This document shows positions 1-6,372 of a DNA stretch of 9,214 nucleotides, piece after piece. The notes beneath the pieces were generated by a model. That model made no database searches. It had not been told where the DNA came from and was given only the letters and a program-made list of their open reading frames with translations. The translations under genes were made by a program, and so were the position numbers. Source of the DNA: Betaproteobacteria bacterium (GTDB lineage: Bacteria > Pseudomonadota > Gammaproteobacteria > Burkholderiales > SG8-39); contig JAOUGZ010000075.1 in the NCBI GenBank assembly GCA_029865405.1, positions 1-9,214 of the forward strand, read 5' to 3'. The first letter of the stretch is position 1. Every line of letters begins with the position of its first letter.

Positions 1-146
1 GGCACCTTCTTGATGTCGCGGTCGGTGACGCCGGCGAACGACTCGGCGGTGTCGAGGATCTGCAGCAGGAGCTCCCGCGGCAGGCCTTCGACCGACAGCA
101 GGTGCTGCAGCTCGCCTTTGTCGTTGAGTTGCGGGTTACGCGGCAC
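1..146 (-). CDS. pyrB: Aspartate carbamoyltransferase catalytic subunit, N-terminal fragment (runs off window start)
   Basis: PyrB condenses carbamoyl phosphate with aspartate in the first committed step of pyrimidine synthesis in the cytoplasm. Only the first 48 codons are in the window. They read [15 protein letters not shown], then a helix containing [18 protein letters not shown], then VTDRDIKKV, which matches the N-terminus typical of proteobacterial PyrB. The catalytic carbamoyl-phosphate loop lies outside. I chose the GTG at 146-144 because GGAG sits seven bases upstream (157-154) and the residues after it fit the family start. The gene begins inside the last codons of pyrR, overlapping it by 11 bases, so the two are probably translationally coupled. 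Identification is firm from sequence; the rest of the gene cannot be judged. Confidence 0.93.
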   Translation of the reverse strand, partial: MPRNPQLNDKGELQHLLSVEGLPRELLLQILDTAESFAGVTDRDIKKV

Positions 147-636
147 GCTCGAGCTCCAGCGAAAGCCGGCCCTCGCCGCTGCGCTTCAGGCGCAAGCGCA
201 TTCCAGCGGCTACCTGAACGCGGACGCCGGCGTGCTGCGCGCAGATCGGCAATTGCCGGCCGTCGCGCTCGACGAGCACCACTAGGGAGATCGAGGCCGG
301 GCGGCCGTAGTCGAACAGCTCGTTGATCGCGGCGCGCACCGTGCGCCCCGTGTAGAGCACATCGTCCACCAGGAGCAGGTCCTTGCCGGCGACGTCGAAC
401 GGGATCTTCGAGCGCTTGGGGTCGCGCGCGAGGCCCTTGCGGTCGTAGTCGTCGCGATAGAACGCGATGTCCAGGAACCCGAGCGGCTCCTTCATGCCGA
501 GCGCGGCGTGCAGCCGCTCGGCGACCCAGGCGCCGCCGGTGTGGATGCCGATCATGGCGCTCGAGGGCCCGATGCGCGGCGCCAGCGCGCTCGCCAGCGA
601 GGCGCAGAGCGCTTCGGCGTCAGGCAGCGCGGCCAT
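136..636 (-). CDS. pyrR: PyrR-type pyrimidine regulator / uracil phosphoribosyltransferase
   Basis: This 166-residue protein belongs to the type I phosphoribosyltransferase fold. The PRPP-binding signature [13 protein letters not shown] is at residues 87-99, preceded by a [13 protein letters not shown] segment (30-42) that forms the PPi-loop side of the site. PyrR converts uracil plus PRPP to UMP. In Bacillus it also binds pyr mRNA to control attenuation, but proteobacterial versions are not known to me to do so in general. The PPi loop reads TGG where Bacillus-type proteins read TRG, as I recall is usual in Gram-negative PyrR. The ATG at 636 lies within the end of ruvX (17-base overlap) with no clear Shine-Dalgarno sequence, so translation is probably coupled. 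pyrB follows directly with an 11-base overlap, leaving no room for an attenuator between the two. Confidence 0.93.
   Translation of the reverse strand: MAALPDAEALCASLASALAPRIGPSSAMIGIHTGGAWVAERLHAALGMKEPLGFLDIAFYRDDYDRKGLARDPKRSKIPFDVAGKDLLLVDDVLYTGRTVRAAINELFDYGRPASISLVVLVERDGRQLPICAQHAGVRVQVAAGMRLRLKRSGEGRLSLELERAA
154..157 (-). promoter_or_regulatory. Ribosome binding site of pyrB
   Basis: GGAG on the minus strand lies seven bases before the GTG at 146-144. It falls inside the pyrR coding end. It decides the pyrB start and supports reinitiation or coupling after pyrR. Confidence 0.6.
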
Positions 637-1012
637 TGAAATACTGTTCGAGGATCAATTGCGCGGCCACCGAGTCCACGGGCTTGCGCTTGGCGCCGCG
701 CAGGCGGCTTTCGGCTTCCACCGACGTATAGCGCTCGTCCACGGTTTCCACCGGCAGGCGAAAGCGTCCCGCGAGCTGCCGGGCGAAGCGCTGCACGCGC
801 TTGGCGAGAACGTGCTCGCCGCGCTCGGCGACCGGCAGCCCGACCACCAGGGCGTCAGGACGCCATTCCTTCACCAGCCTTTCGATCGCGGCAAAGCCGG
901 GCGCAGCGATCCCCGGCAGCGGATGCGCGGTGCCGAGCTCCGCTTCCCCTACCGCAACACCAATGCGCTTGATGCCGAAATCGAAGGCGAGGACGGTGCG
1001 CGCCTCAGGCAT
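620..1012 (-). CDS. ruvX: RuvX/YqgF family RNase H-fold nuclease (putative Holliday junction resolvase, pre-16S rRNA processing)
   Basis: This 130-residue protein has the full YqgF pattern: [15 protein letters not shown] near the N-terminus (D11 as first acidic catalytic residue), ALVVGLPV (54-61), VDERYTS (91-97, with E93) and [15 protein letters not shown] at the C-terminus (D113). YqgF proteins are RNase H-fold nucleases linked to maturation of the 16S rRNA 5' end and annotated as putative Holliday junction resolvases. Length is close to the family norm of about 138. The start is the ATG at 1012-1010, which follows a GGCGGGA stretch and overlaps the algH stop by 8 bases. Upstream residues in this frame are arginine- and serine-rich noise from reading across algH. 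The algH-ruvX-pyrR-pyrB order is widely conserved in beta- and gammaproteobacteria. Confidence 0.93.
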   Translation of the reverse strand: MPEARTVLAFDFGIKRIGVAVGEAELGTAHPLPGIAAPGFAAIERLVKEWRPDALVVGLPVAERGEHVLAKRVQRFARQLAGRFRLPVETVDERYTSVEAESRLRGAKRKPVDSVAAQLILEQYFNGRAA

Positions 1013-1577
1013 GTCCCGCCGAGTCTGCCAGGCGCGCATAGTCCACGCCGAGCAGCTCCATCGCCGCCGGCAGGCGCTCCTCCGAAGGCAGGTCGAAGAT
1101 GATCGCGTCCTTCGCCTCGACCGTGAGCCAGGCGTTCTGCCCGAGCTCGTGCTCGAGCTGGCCGGCCGACCAGCCGGCATAGCCCAGCGTGACGATGAGC
1201 TTCTGCGGCCCCTCGCCGCGCCCGACCGCTTCCAGGATGTCCTTCGACGTGGTGAGGCCGATGGCATCGCGCACCTTGAGCGTCGACTGCCAGTTGCCCG
1301 CGGGCTCGTGCAGGACGAATCCCCGGTCGGTCTGCACCGGCCCGCCGAAGTAGATCGGCGCGTTGGACAGGGTTCGTTCCTGCAGCTTGAGCGACAGGCG
1401 CTCGAACAGCGCCTGCAGGGTCATGTCGATGGGGCGGTTCACGACCACGCCGAGCGCGCCTTGCTCGTTGTGCTCGCAGACGTAGGTCAGGGACTTGGCA
1501 AAGTGCGGATCGGCCATGCTGGGCATGGCGATCAGGAAGTGATGCGTCAGGTTGATCGAGGACACGCTCGGCGTCAT
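1005..1577 (-). CDS. algH: UPF0301 / YqgE/AlgH family protein
   Basis: This 190-residue protein is of the usual AlgH/YqgE length. It shows the diagnostic N-terminal block [12 protein letters not shown] (8-19), then [45 protein letters not shown] (75-90) and a C-terminal [11 protein letters not shown] (158-168) ending in AGHA. The family is cytoplasmic and of unsettled biochemical function; the name comes from a proposed role in Pseudomonas alginate regulation, so no activity should be assumed. The ATG at 1577 is the family-like start. Upstream is AAAGG about 11 bases away, a weak ribosome site. The gene lies 26 bases after the pilJ-like stop, and its own stop lies inside the first codons of ruvX, so it heads the tightly overlapped algH-ruvX-pyrR-pyrB block. 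Confidence 0.93.
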   Translation of the reverse strand: MTPSVSSINLTHHFLIAMPSMADPHFAKSLTYVCEHNEQGALGVVVNRPIDMTLQALFERLSLKLQERTLSNAPIYFGGPVQTDRGFVLHEPAGNWQSTLKVRDAIGLTTSKDILEAVGRGEGPQKLIVTLGYAGWSAGQLEHELGQNAWLTVEAKDAIIFDLPSEERLPAAMELLGVDYARLADSAGHA

Positions 1578-1603
1578 TTTACCGCATGCCTTTAGACCGC
1601 GCT

Positions 1604-3421
1604 CTAGTAGCGCAAGTTCTTCAATGCCTCCCGCAGCTCGTCGAGCAGCCCCGCCACCTCCTCCACGGCGGCCGCGGCGCGCGTCGCGGCCTGCGCCGCC
1701 TGCTCGGCCCCGGCGAGCATCTCGCGCACCCCGCCGGCGATGGCGCTCGCCGCCGCACCCTGCGACTTCGCGGTTCTCGACACGCGCCCGATGCCGTCGG
1801 CGAGCGCGCGCAGCGTCTCGCCCAGCTCGGCCAGCGTGCGTGCCGAGGCGCTGCCGCCCAGCGCCTCGGCCTGCGCCGAGATCTGGTGCAGCTGATTCGC
1901 GGTCCTGGCCATCTCCGGCGATGCGCCGCGCACCTTGTCCACCGCGTCGGCCGCCAGGCGCACGCGCCGGCCCATGTCGGCGACCACCGCCAGCGTCGCC
2001 TGCACCGCCTGGCGCCCCTGCACCGCCGCGGCGAGCGACGCCTGCGCCAGATCCGCGGACTCGTTGGCGCGCGCCGAGAGGTCGGTGACCGCGCGCGCCA
2101 TGCCGAGCGCGCGCGCGCTCGCGCCCTTGATGCGCACCGACTGCAGCCGCGCGGATTCGAGCAGCCCGTCGGCGGCGGACTGCGCCGATCCGGCCGCGCC
2201 GCCGACGCGCTCTGCGGCGTGCGCGACGCGCGCCACCAGCGCACGCAGGCCATCCAGCGCATCGTTCAGCGCCGCCGCGGCCGGGTAGGTGATCTCGCTG
2301 CCTACCGTCGCGCGCGCCGTGAGATCGCCCACGGTGAGCGATTCGAGGTCGCGGCGCAGCTGCTGCACCGCGTCGAGGTCGCGCTCATGGTGCCGGCGCA
2401 TCACCGCGAGACGCCGTGCCGCGGCTTCGCGCCCGCGGCGCTCGTCGATCACGTAGAACAGCGCGAGCAGCAGCAGCGCCGCGACCAGCGCCAGCGCGGT
2501 GGCGGCGAGCCCCGCCTCGTTGGCGACGCGCGAAGGCGCGGCGCGATAGGCGGCCACCACGCGGTCCACCGCCTCGAGCAGGCGCTCCGACTCGGCGTGA
2601 ATAGCGAACGCGGCGGCCTTTGCGCCCGCGAGGCGCTCGCGCGTGCCGAGCACGGCGACAACGGCATCCTGGTACAGCGCGAAGCTCGCGCCGAGGGCGT
2701 CGAGCGCCGCCGCGAGCTCATCGTCGCGCGCGCCACTGCGAAGGCGCGCCAGCGTGCCGCGGAACTCGTTCACGTCCTTGCCGAGCAGGAACTCGGTTTC
2801 GGGCTCGACGAGGTCGGCGGCGACGAGGTGCTGCGCACCACGCGCCAGGCGTTGCGTGAGCATCACCAGCCGGCTGGCGGCCGCGACCTCGGCGGCCAGC
2901 GCGCCCTGCACGAGCTTCAGGTTCTGCACGCGCTCGGCGCGCTCGAGCAGCTGCGGATTGGCGCGTTCCATGCGCTCGGCCGCGGCCGCGAGCGCCACCA
3001 GCAGCCTTTGGTCGCGCAGCAGCAGCGTCGCGTTCTTCTCGGTGCGCGCCCAGTCGGCGCTGAGGCCCTCGAGCGCACGCGGCGCGCGCGCCTCGCGCGC
3101 CAGGCGCGCCAGCGCCGCGGCAAAACCATCGCGGCTCGCCTGGATCTGCGGAAAAGCGTCGGCGTCGCCGCGCAGGCCGCGCAGCGCGGCTTTCGCCAGC
3201 CGCTGCGAGAGCATGCGCATCTGCGCGGCGGCGGCCACGTGCCCTTCGCCGAAATGCGCTTCCCGGTATTCCGACCACGCGAGCCACAGCGCGCCGGCGA
3301 GCAGCATCACCAGCAGGGCCGCGAGCACCGCGAGCTTGCGCCGCAGCGGCAGCACGGCCACGCCGCGCAGCGCAGCGCCGCGCAGCGCCGCGATGCGCGC
3401 GTGCAGCGCCCTCAGGTCCAA
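1604..3421 (-). CDS. pilJ: PilJ-type methyl-accepting chemotaxis transducer with a missing signalling tip
   Basis: This 605-residue protein resembles PilJ, the inner-membrane sensor of the Pil-Chp system that controls type IV pili. Visible order: first membrane helix (about 29-49); first PilJ sensory repeat with [12 protein letters not shown] (67-78); second with [12 protein letters not shown] (184-195) followed by [16 protein letters not shown]; second membrane helix (about 304-325); HAMP-like stretch containing [10 protein letters not shown] (364-373); alanine-rich cytoplasmic coiled coil to the end. The conserved hairpin tip (EQTNLLALNAAIEAARAGE-type) and following GRGFAVVA segment are not recognisable. 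Residues 498-521 fit the ascending arm and 528 onward the late descending arm, which leaves about 75 residues missing. Intact PilJ proteins are about 680 residues. CheA/CheW coupling is therefore probably lost. The start is uncertain: TTG at 3421 has no Shine-Dalgarno sequence, and GTG at 3361 is an alternative. No stop interrupts the frame. Confidence 0.85.
   Translation of the reverse strand: MDLRALHARIAALRGAALRGVAVLPLRRKLAVLAALLVMLLAGALWLAWSEYREAHFGEGHVAAAAQMRMLSQRLAKAALRGLRGDADAFPQIQASRDGFAAALARLAREARAPRALEGLSADWARTEKNATLLLRDQRLLVALAAAAERMERANPQLLERAERVQNLKLVQGALAAEVAAASRLVMLTQRLARGAQHLVAADLVEPETEFLLGKDVNEFRGTLARLRSGARDDELAAALDALGASFALYQDAVVAVLGTRERLAGAKAAAFAIHAESERLLEAVDRVVAAYRAAPSRVANEAGLAATALALVAALLLLALFYVIDERRGREAAARRLAVMRRHHERDLDAVQQLRRDLESLTVGDLTARATVGSEITYPAAAALNDALDGLRALVARVAHAAERVGGAAGSAQSAADGLLESARLQSVRIKGASARALGMARAVTDLSARANESADLAQASLAAAVQGRQAVQATLAVVADMGRRVRLAADAVDKVRGASPEMARTANQLHQISAQAEALGGSASARTLAELGETLRALADGIGRVSRTAKSQGAAASAIAGGVREMLAGAEQAAQAATRAAAAVEEVAGLLDELREALKNLRY
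3361..3390 (-). repeat. 15-base tandem duplication in the pilJ-like 5' end
   Basis: Two adjacent 15-base units (3361-3375 and 3376-3390) differ at one base. They encode the repeated [10 protein letters not shown] peptide in the cytoplasmic leader before the first membrane helix. This is probably slippage in GC-rich DNA. It matters mainly because it falls between the two candidate start codons. Confidence 0.6.
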
Positions 3422-3435
3422 GCGCGCCGGCGCGC
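3422..3435. repeat. 14-base perfect GC palindrome between rubredoxin and the pilJ-like gene
   Basis: GCGCGCCGGCGCGC is its own reverse complement and fills almost the whole 16-base gap between the rubredoxin stop (3440-3438) and the TTG at 3421. It sits where a ribosome binding site would be expected and could fold in the mRNA. No T-tract follows, so it is not a standard terminator. It may be a chance product of base composition. Confidence 0.5.
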
Positions 3436-3437
3436 GC

Positions 3438-3623
3438 TCAGATCTCGACCATCTCGAAATCTTCCTTGCGCGCGCCGCATTCCGGGCAGGTCCAGTTGAT
3501 GGGAACGTCTTCCCAGCGCGTCCCAGGCGCGATGCCCTCGTCCGGGGCGCCCGCGGCCTCGTCGAATACGTAACCGCAAATGAGGCACATCCAGGTCTTG
3601 TACTGCACTTGGTTCTCGGTCAT
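3438..3623 (-). CDS. rubA: Rubredoxin
   Basis: Rubredoxin is a small cytoplasmic one-electron carrier with a single iron held by four cysteines. This 61-residue protein has both ligand pairs in order: CLICG (C13, C16) and CPECG (C46, C49). Between them are the typical FDEAAGAPDEGIAPGTRWEDVPINW residues of the fold. Length and spacing are normal. The ATG at 3623 has no obvious Shine-Dalgarno sequence; CGGCAGTGCCG lies just upstream. It is divergent from thiD across a 77-base region and is the first gene of the leftward block. In many betaproteobacteria a rubredoxin at this position is followed by the pilG-pilH-pilI-pilJ chemosensory genes; here only a PilJ-like gene follows. The redox partner is unknown. 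Identification is firm. Confidence 0.96.
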   Translation of the reverse strand: MTENQVQYKTWMCLICGYVFDEAAGAPDEGIAPGTRWEDVPINWTCPECGARKEDFEMVEI

Positions 3624-3627
3624 CGGG

Positions 3628-3638
3628 CGGCAGTGCCG
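3628..3638. repeat. Short inverted repeat in the rubA-thiD divergent region
   Basis: CGGCAGTGCCG has five-base arms around a central G. A further CGGCA at 3656-3660 forms a second inverted pair with TGCCG (3634-3638), spaced 17 bases and flanking the TAGAAT element. It could be an operator for one or both divergent genes. Five-base arms of this composition are common by chance in such DNA, so support is weak. Confidence 0.25.
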
Positions 3639-3645
3639 TGTGAGT

Positions 3646-3651
3646 TAGAAT
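3646..3651 (+). promoter_or_regulatory. Possible -10 element for thiD-thiE-hemL
   Basis: TAGAAT matches the sigma-70 -10 consensus at five of six bases and lies about 50 bases before the thiD ATG. It is one of few A/T-rich spots in the window and is in the only divergent intergenic region. No good -35 hexamer is found 16-18 bases upstream, so the call is tentative. Confidence 0.35.
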
Positions 3652-3700
3652 CGTGCGGCATCTTAGCGTAATTCGCACCGCGCACCGCGCCGCGCTCCCC

Positions 3701-4459
3701 ATGCTTGCCGCACCGCCGAACGTCCTTGCCATCGCCGCCGCCGATCCCACGGGCGGTGCGGGCCTGCAGGCCGACATCCTCACGCTCGCGAGCCTCGGTT
3801 GCCATCCGCTTTCGGTGCTCACCGCGCTCACGGTGCAGGACACGCACGGCGTCACGGCGCTGCACCTCGTGCCCGCCGCGCAGGTCGCAGCGCAGGCGCG
3901 CTGCGTGCTCGCCGATGCGCCCGCGCGCGCCATCAAGATCGGCGTGTTCGGCAGCGCCGAGAACGCGCAGGCGATCGCCGCGATCCTCGACGCGCACCCC
4001 GGCGTTCCCGTGGTGCTTGATCCGGTGCTCGCCTCGGCGCGCGGCGATGCGCTCGGCGACGCGGCCGCCTTGCAGGCGTTGCGCGAGCTGCTGCTGCCGC
4101 GGGCCACCGTGGCGACGCCGAACAGCGTCGAGGCGCGAGCGCTCGGCGGCGCCGCGGCCCTGCTCGCGCTCGGCTGCCGGCACGTGCTGGTCACCGGTGC
4201 GCACGAGCCCGGGGATGAGGTGGTGAACGTACTGCACGGCGCCGCCGGCATCGAGCGCGAGGACCGCTGGCCGCGCCTGCCCGGGAGCTACCACGGCTCG
4301 GGCTGCACGCTCGCCTCGGCCCTCGCCGCGCGCCTCGCGCACGGCGATGCGCTCGCCGAGGCGGTGCGGCGCGCGCAGGACTACACGTGGTGCGCTCTCG
4401 AGCGCGGCTACCGCCCCGGCGGCGGGCAGCACGTGCCCGACCGCCTGCACGCGCGATGA
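3701..4459 (+). CDS. thiD: Hydroxymethylpyrimidine/phosphomethylpyrimidine kinase
   Basis: ThiD phosphorylates 4-amino-5-hydroxymethyl-2-methylpyrimidine twice to give HMP-PP, the pyrimidine half of thiamine. The 252-residue protein has the ribokinase-fold signatures AADPTGGAGLQAD (13-25), TALTVQDTHGV (41-51), IKIGVFGS (79-86), VVLDPVL (104-110), TPNSVEA (139-145), VLVTGAHE (162-169) and HGSGCTLASALAA (198-210, with catalytic-site C201). The start is ATG 3701; a GTG at 3653 is in frame but would add residues not typical of the family. After TPNSVEA the protein goes almost at once to AALLALGCRHVLV. I expect about 10-15 more residues there, so a helix seems shortened, although all catalytic motifs remain. 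The stop overlaps the thiE start in ATGA (4456-4459). Confidence 0.94.
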   Translation: MLAAPPNVLAIAAADPTGGAGLQADILTLASLGCHPLSVLTALTVQDTHGVTALHLVPAAQVAAQARCVLADAPARAIKIGVFGSAENAQAIAAILDAHPGVPVVLDPVLASARGDALGDAAALQALRELLLPRATVATPNSVEARALGGAAALLALGCRHVLVTGAHEPGDEVVNVLHGAAGIEREDRWPRLPGSYHGSGCTLASALAARLAHGDALAEAVRRAQDYTWCALERGYRPGGGQHVPDRLHAR

Positions 4460-5058
4460 AGTTGCGCGGGCTGTACGCGATCACCGGCGCAGACCTGTCG
4501 CAGGCCGAGCGCGCCCTCGCCTCGCGCGCGCTGTGCGCGCTGCAGTACCGCGACAAGTCCGCCGACGGGTCGCGCCGCGAGCGCGACGCGCGCTGGCTGG
4601 CGCGCCTGTGCCGCGCGCATGGCGTGCCCTTCATCGTCAACGACGACGTGGCGCTCGCGCTCGCGGTCGAGGCCGACGGCGTGCACCTCGGCCGCGGCGA
4701 CGAAGACATCGCGGCGGTACGCGCGCGCCTGCCCGGTCGCCTCATCGGCGCCTCGTGCTACGACCGCCTGGCGCTCGCCGAGCGCGCGGTGGCCGCGGGC
4801 GCGGACTACGTCGCCTTCGGCTCGGTGTTCGCTTCGCCGACCAAGCCCGGCGCCGTGCGCGCGCCGCTCACTCTGTTTGCCCAGGCGCGCTCGCTCGGTG
4901 TGCCCTTGGTGGCGATCGGCGGCATCACGCTGCACAATGCGCCGCAACTGATCGCGGCGGGCGCCCACTGCCTGGCGGTGATCTCGGATCTGTTCGACGC
5001 GCCGGATGTCGCCGCGCGCGCACTCGAGTACAGGAGGCTGTTTCATGAAAGCGGGTAA
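4456..5058 (+). CDS. thiE: Thiamine phosphate synthase
   Basis: ThiE joins HMP-PP to thiazole phosphate to form thiamine monophosphate, so it uses the product of the preceding gene directly. The 200-residue TIM-barrel protein shows LQYRDK (29-34, diphosphate-binding region), [11 protein letters not shown] (58-68, metal/diphosphate site), [13 protein letters not shown] (72-84), IGASCYD (97-103), [18 protein letters not shown] (115-132), VAIGGIT (152-158) and AVISDLF (174-180). Order and spacing are normal and length is near the usual 205-215. The ATG at 4456 overlaps the thiD stop by four bases, which implies coupled translation. The 3' end overlaps hemL by 14 bases. No thiazole-branch genes (thiG, thiS, thiO) or thiC are in the window. 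Confidence 0.94.
   Translation: MKLRGLYAITGADLSQAERALASRALCALQYRDKSADGSRRERDARWLARLCRAHGVPFIVNDDVALALAVEADGVHLGRGDEDIAAVRARLPGRLIGASCYDRLALAERAVAAGADYVAFGSVFASPTKPGAVRAPLTLFAQARSLGVPLVAIGGITLHNAPQLIAAGAHCLAVISDLFDAPDVAARALEYRRLFHESG
5032..5037 (+). promoter_or_regulatory. Strong Shine-Dalgarno site of hemL
   Basis: AGGAGG lies seven bases before the ATG at 5045, inside the thiE coding end. It is the best ribosome site in the window. It fixes the hemL start and suggests hemL is translated more strongly than the thi genes on the same transcript. Confidence 0.8.
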
Positions 5059-6328
5059 CGAAGAGCTGTTCGCGCGCGCGCAGGCGCGCATTCCTGCCGG
5101 CGTCAATTCGCCGGTGCGCGCTTTCCGTGCCGTGGGCGGCACGCCACCGTTCTTCGAGCGCGCGAGCGGCGCGCACCTGTGGGACGCCGAGGGCAAGCGC
5201 TACATCGATTACGTCGGCTCCTGGGGGCCGATGGTCGCGGGCCACACGCATGCGCGCGTGGTGGAAGCGGTCCAGGCCGCCGCCTCGCGCGCGTTGTCGT
5301 TCGGCGCACCCACCGCCGCCGAGGTGGAGATGGCGGAGCTGCTGTGCCGCCTCGTGCCATCGATGGATCTGGTGCGGCTCGTGTCCTCGGGTACGGAAGC
5401 GACCATGACCGCGATTCGCCTGGCGCGCGGCGTCACCGGGCGCAGCCTGATCGTCAAGTTCGAAGGCTGCTACCACGGCCATGCCGACGCGCTGCTGGTG
5501 AAAGCGGGCTCGGGCGCGCTCACCTTCGGCAATCCGAGCTCGGCGGGCGTGCCGGCCGAGACCGCTGCGCATACGCTGGTGCTCGACTACAACGACGCGG
5601 CGCAGGCCAAAACGCTGTTCGATCGGCAGGGTGCGCAGATCGCCGGCGTCATCGTCGAGCCGGTGGCCGGGAACATGAACCTGGTGCTGCCGGCGCCGGG
5701 ATTCCTGGAAACGCTGCGCGAGCAATGCACGCGCCACGGCGCGGTGCTGATCCTGGACGAGGTGATGACGGGATTTCGCGTCGCGCTCGGCGGCGCCCAG
5801 GCGCGTTTTGGCATCCGACCGGACCTCACCACGCTTGGCAAGGTGATCGGCGGCGGGCTGCCGGTGGCCGCCGTCGGCGGGCGGAAAGACATCATGGAGA
5901 AGATCGCGCCGCTTGGCCCGGTGTACCAGGCGGGAACGCTCTCGGGCAATCCCGTCGCGGTGGCCGCCGGCCTGGCGACGCTCAAGCTCGTCGAGGCGCC
6001 CGGTTTCCAATCGCGCATCGAGGCGACGACGCGAAACCTGGTCGAAGGTCTGGCGGCGGCGGCGAAGGACGCCGGGGTCACCTTTGCGTCGCAATCGATC
6101 GGCAGCATGTTCGGCCTTTACTTCCGTGCGGCGCCGCCGACGAGCTTCGCCGAAGTCATGCAGTGCGACGCGCCGCGTTTCAATCGCTTCTTCCAGTCGA
6201 TGCTCTCGCAGGGGATCTATCTCGCGCCTTCGGCCTACGAGGCGGGTTTCGTGTCGTCGGCGCACGACGCCGCGGACATTGAACAGACACTCGCCGCGGC
6301 GAAAGTGGCGTTCCGGCACGTTTCCTGA
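5045..6328 (+). CDS. hemL: Glutamate-1-semialdehyde 2,1-aminomutase
   Basis: HemL is a PLP enzyme that moves the amino group of glutamate-1-semialdehyde to give 5-aminolevulinate, the last step of the C5 route into heme and other tetrapyrroles. The 427-residue length matches the family. Signatures are [12 protein letters not shown] (16-27), [17 protein letters not shown] (113-129), [13 protein letters not shown] (139-151), [11 protein letters not shown] (202-212), [11 protein letters not shown] (235-245, D238 contacting the cofactor ring) and [18 protein letters not shown] (262-279), with K266 as the PLP Schiff-base lysine, then [10 protein letters not shown]. The start is ATG 5045 with AGGAGG upstream. 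thiD-thiE-hemL is a common order in betaproteobacteria; the metabolic link between thiamine and heme genes is unclear and may be only positional. Confidence 0.97.
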   Translation: MKAGNEELFARAQARIPAGVNSPVRAFRAVGGTPPFFERASGAHLWDAEGKRYIDYVGSWGPMVAGHTHARVVEAVQAAASRALSFGAPTAAEVEMAELLCRLVPSMDLVRLVSSGTEATMTAIRLARGVTGRSLIVKFEGCYHGHADALLVKAGSGALTFGNPSSAGVPAETAAHTLVLDYNDAAQAKTLFDRQGAQIAGVIVEPVAGNMNLVLPAPGFLETLREQCTRHGAVLILDEVMTGFRVALGGAQARFGIRPDLTTLGKVIGGGLPVAAVGGRKDIMEKIAPLGPVYQAGTLSGNPVAVAAGLATLKLVEAPGFQSRIEATTRNLVEGLAAAAKDAGVTFASQSIGSMFGLYFRAAPPTSFAEVMQCDAPRFNRFFQSMLSQGIYLAPSAYEAGFVSSAHDAADIEQTLAAAKVAFRHVS

Positions 6329-6372
6329 CATCCGGCACGAACTTTGCGAGGGGCAATCTCGTCCAACCCTGC

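Noticed and set aside
1599..1613. Possible hairpin GCGCT-ctagt-AGCGC at the pilJ-like stop as a terminator
   Set aside because: The stem is only five base pairs, it includes the stop codon, and no T-tract follows on either strand.
1604..3421. Pilj-like gene as a pseudogene
   Set aside because: The frame is uninterrupted for 605 codons with conserved N-terminal motifs and a plausible coiled coil on both sides of the gap. An in-frame deletion is seen, not a frameshift or stop, so I keep it as a CDS.
1586..3499. 637-codon open frame on the plus strand, antisense to the pilJ-like gene
   Set aside because: Its arginine-, histidine- and glutamine-rich translation has no recognisable domain. Long antisense frames are expected opposite GC-rich genes with strong third-position bias, and the minus strand carries clear PilJ motifs.
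4925..6331. 468-codon open frame on the minus strand, antisense to hemL
   Set aside because: hemL on the plus strand has every catalytic motif. The antisense translation is arginine-rich noise without domain features.
6312..6339. 9-base direct repeat TCCGGCACG (6312-6320 and 6331-6339) at the end of hemL as a possible attachment or operator site
   Set aside because: The first copy is ordinary hemL coding sequence, no mobile gene is nearby, and a single repeat of this length is weak evidence.
6347..6361. Small hairpin CGAG-gggcaat-CTCG before the GNAT gene
   Set aside because: A four-pair stem is too weak to call a regulator or terminator, though it could slightly mask the only purine-rich stretch there.
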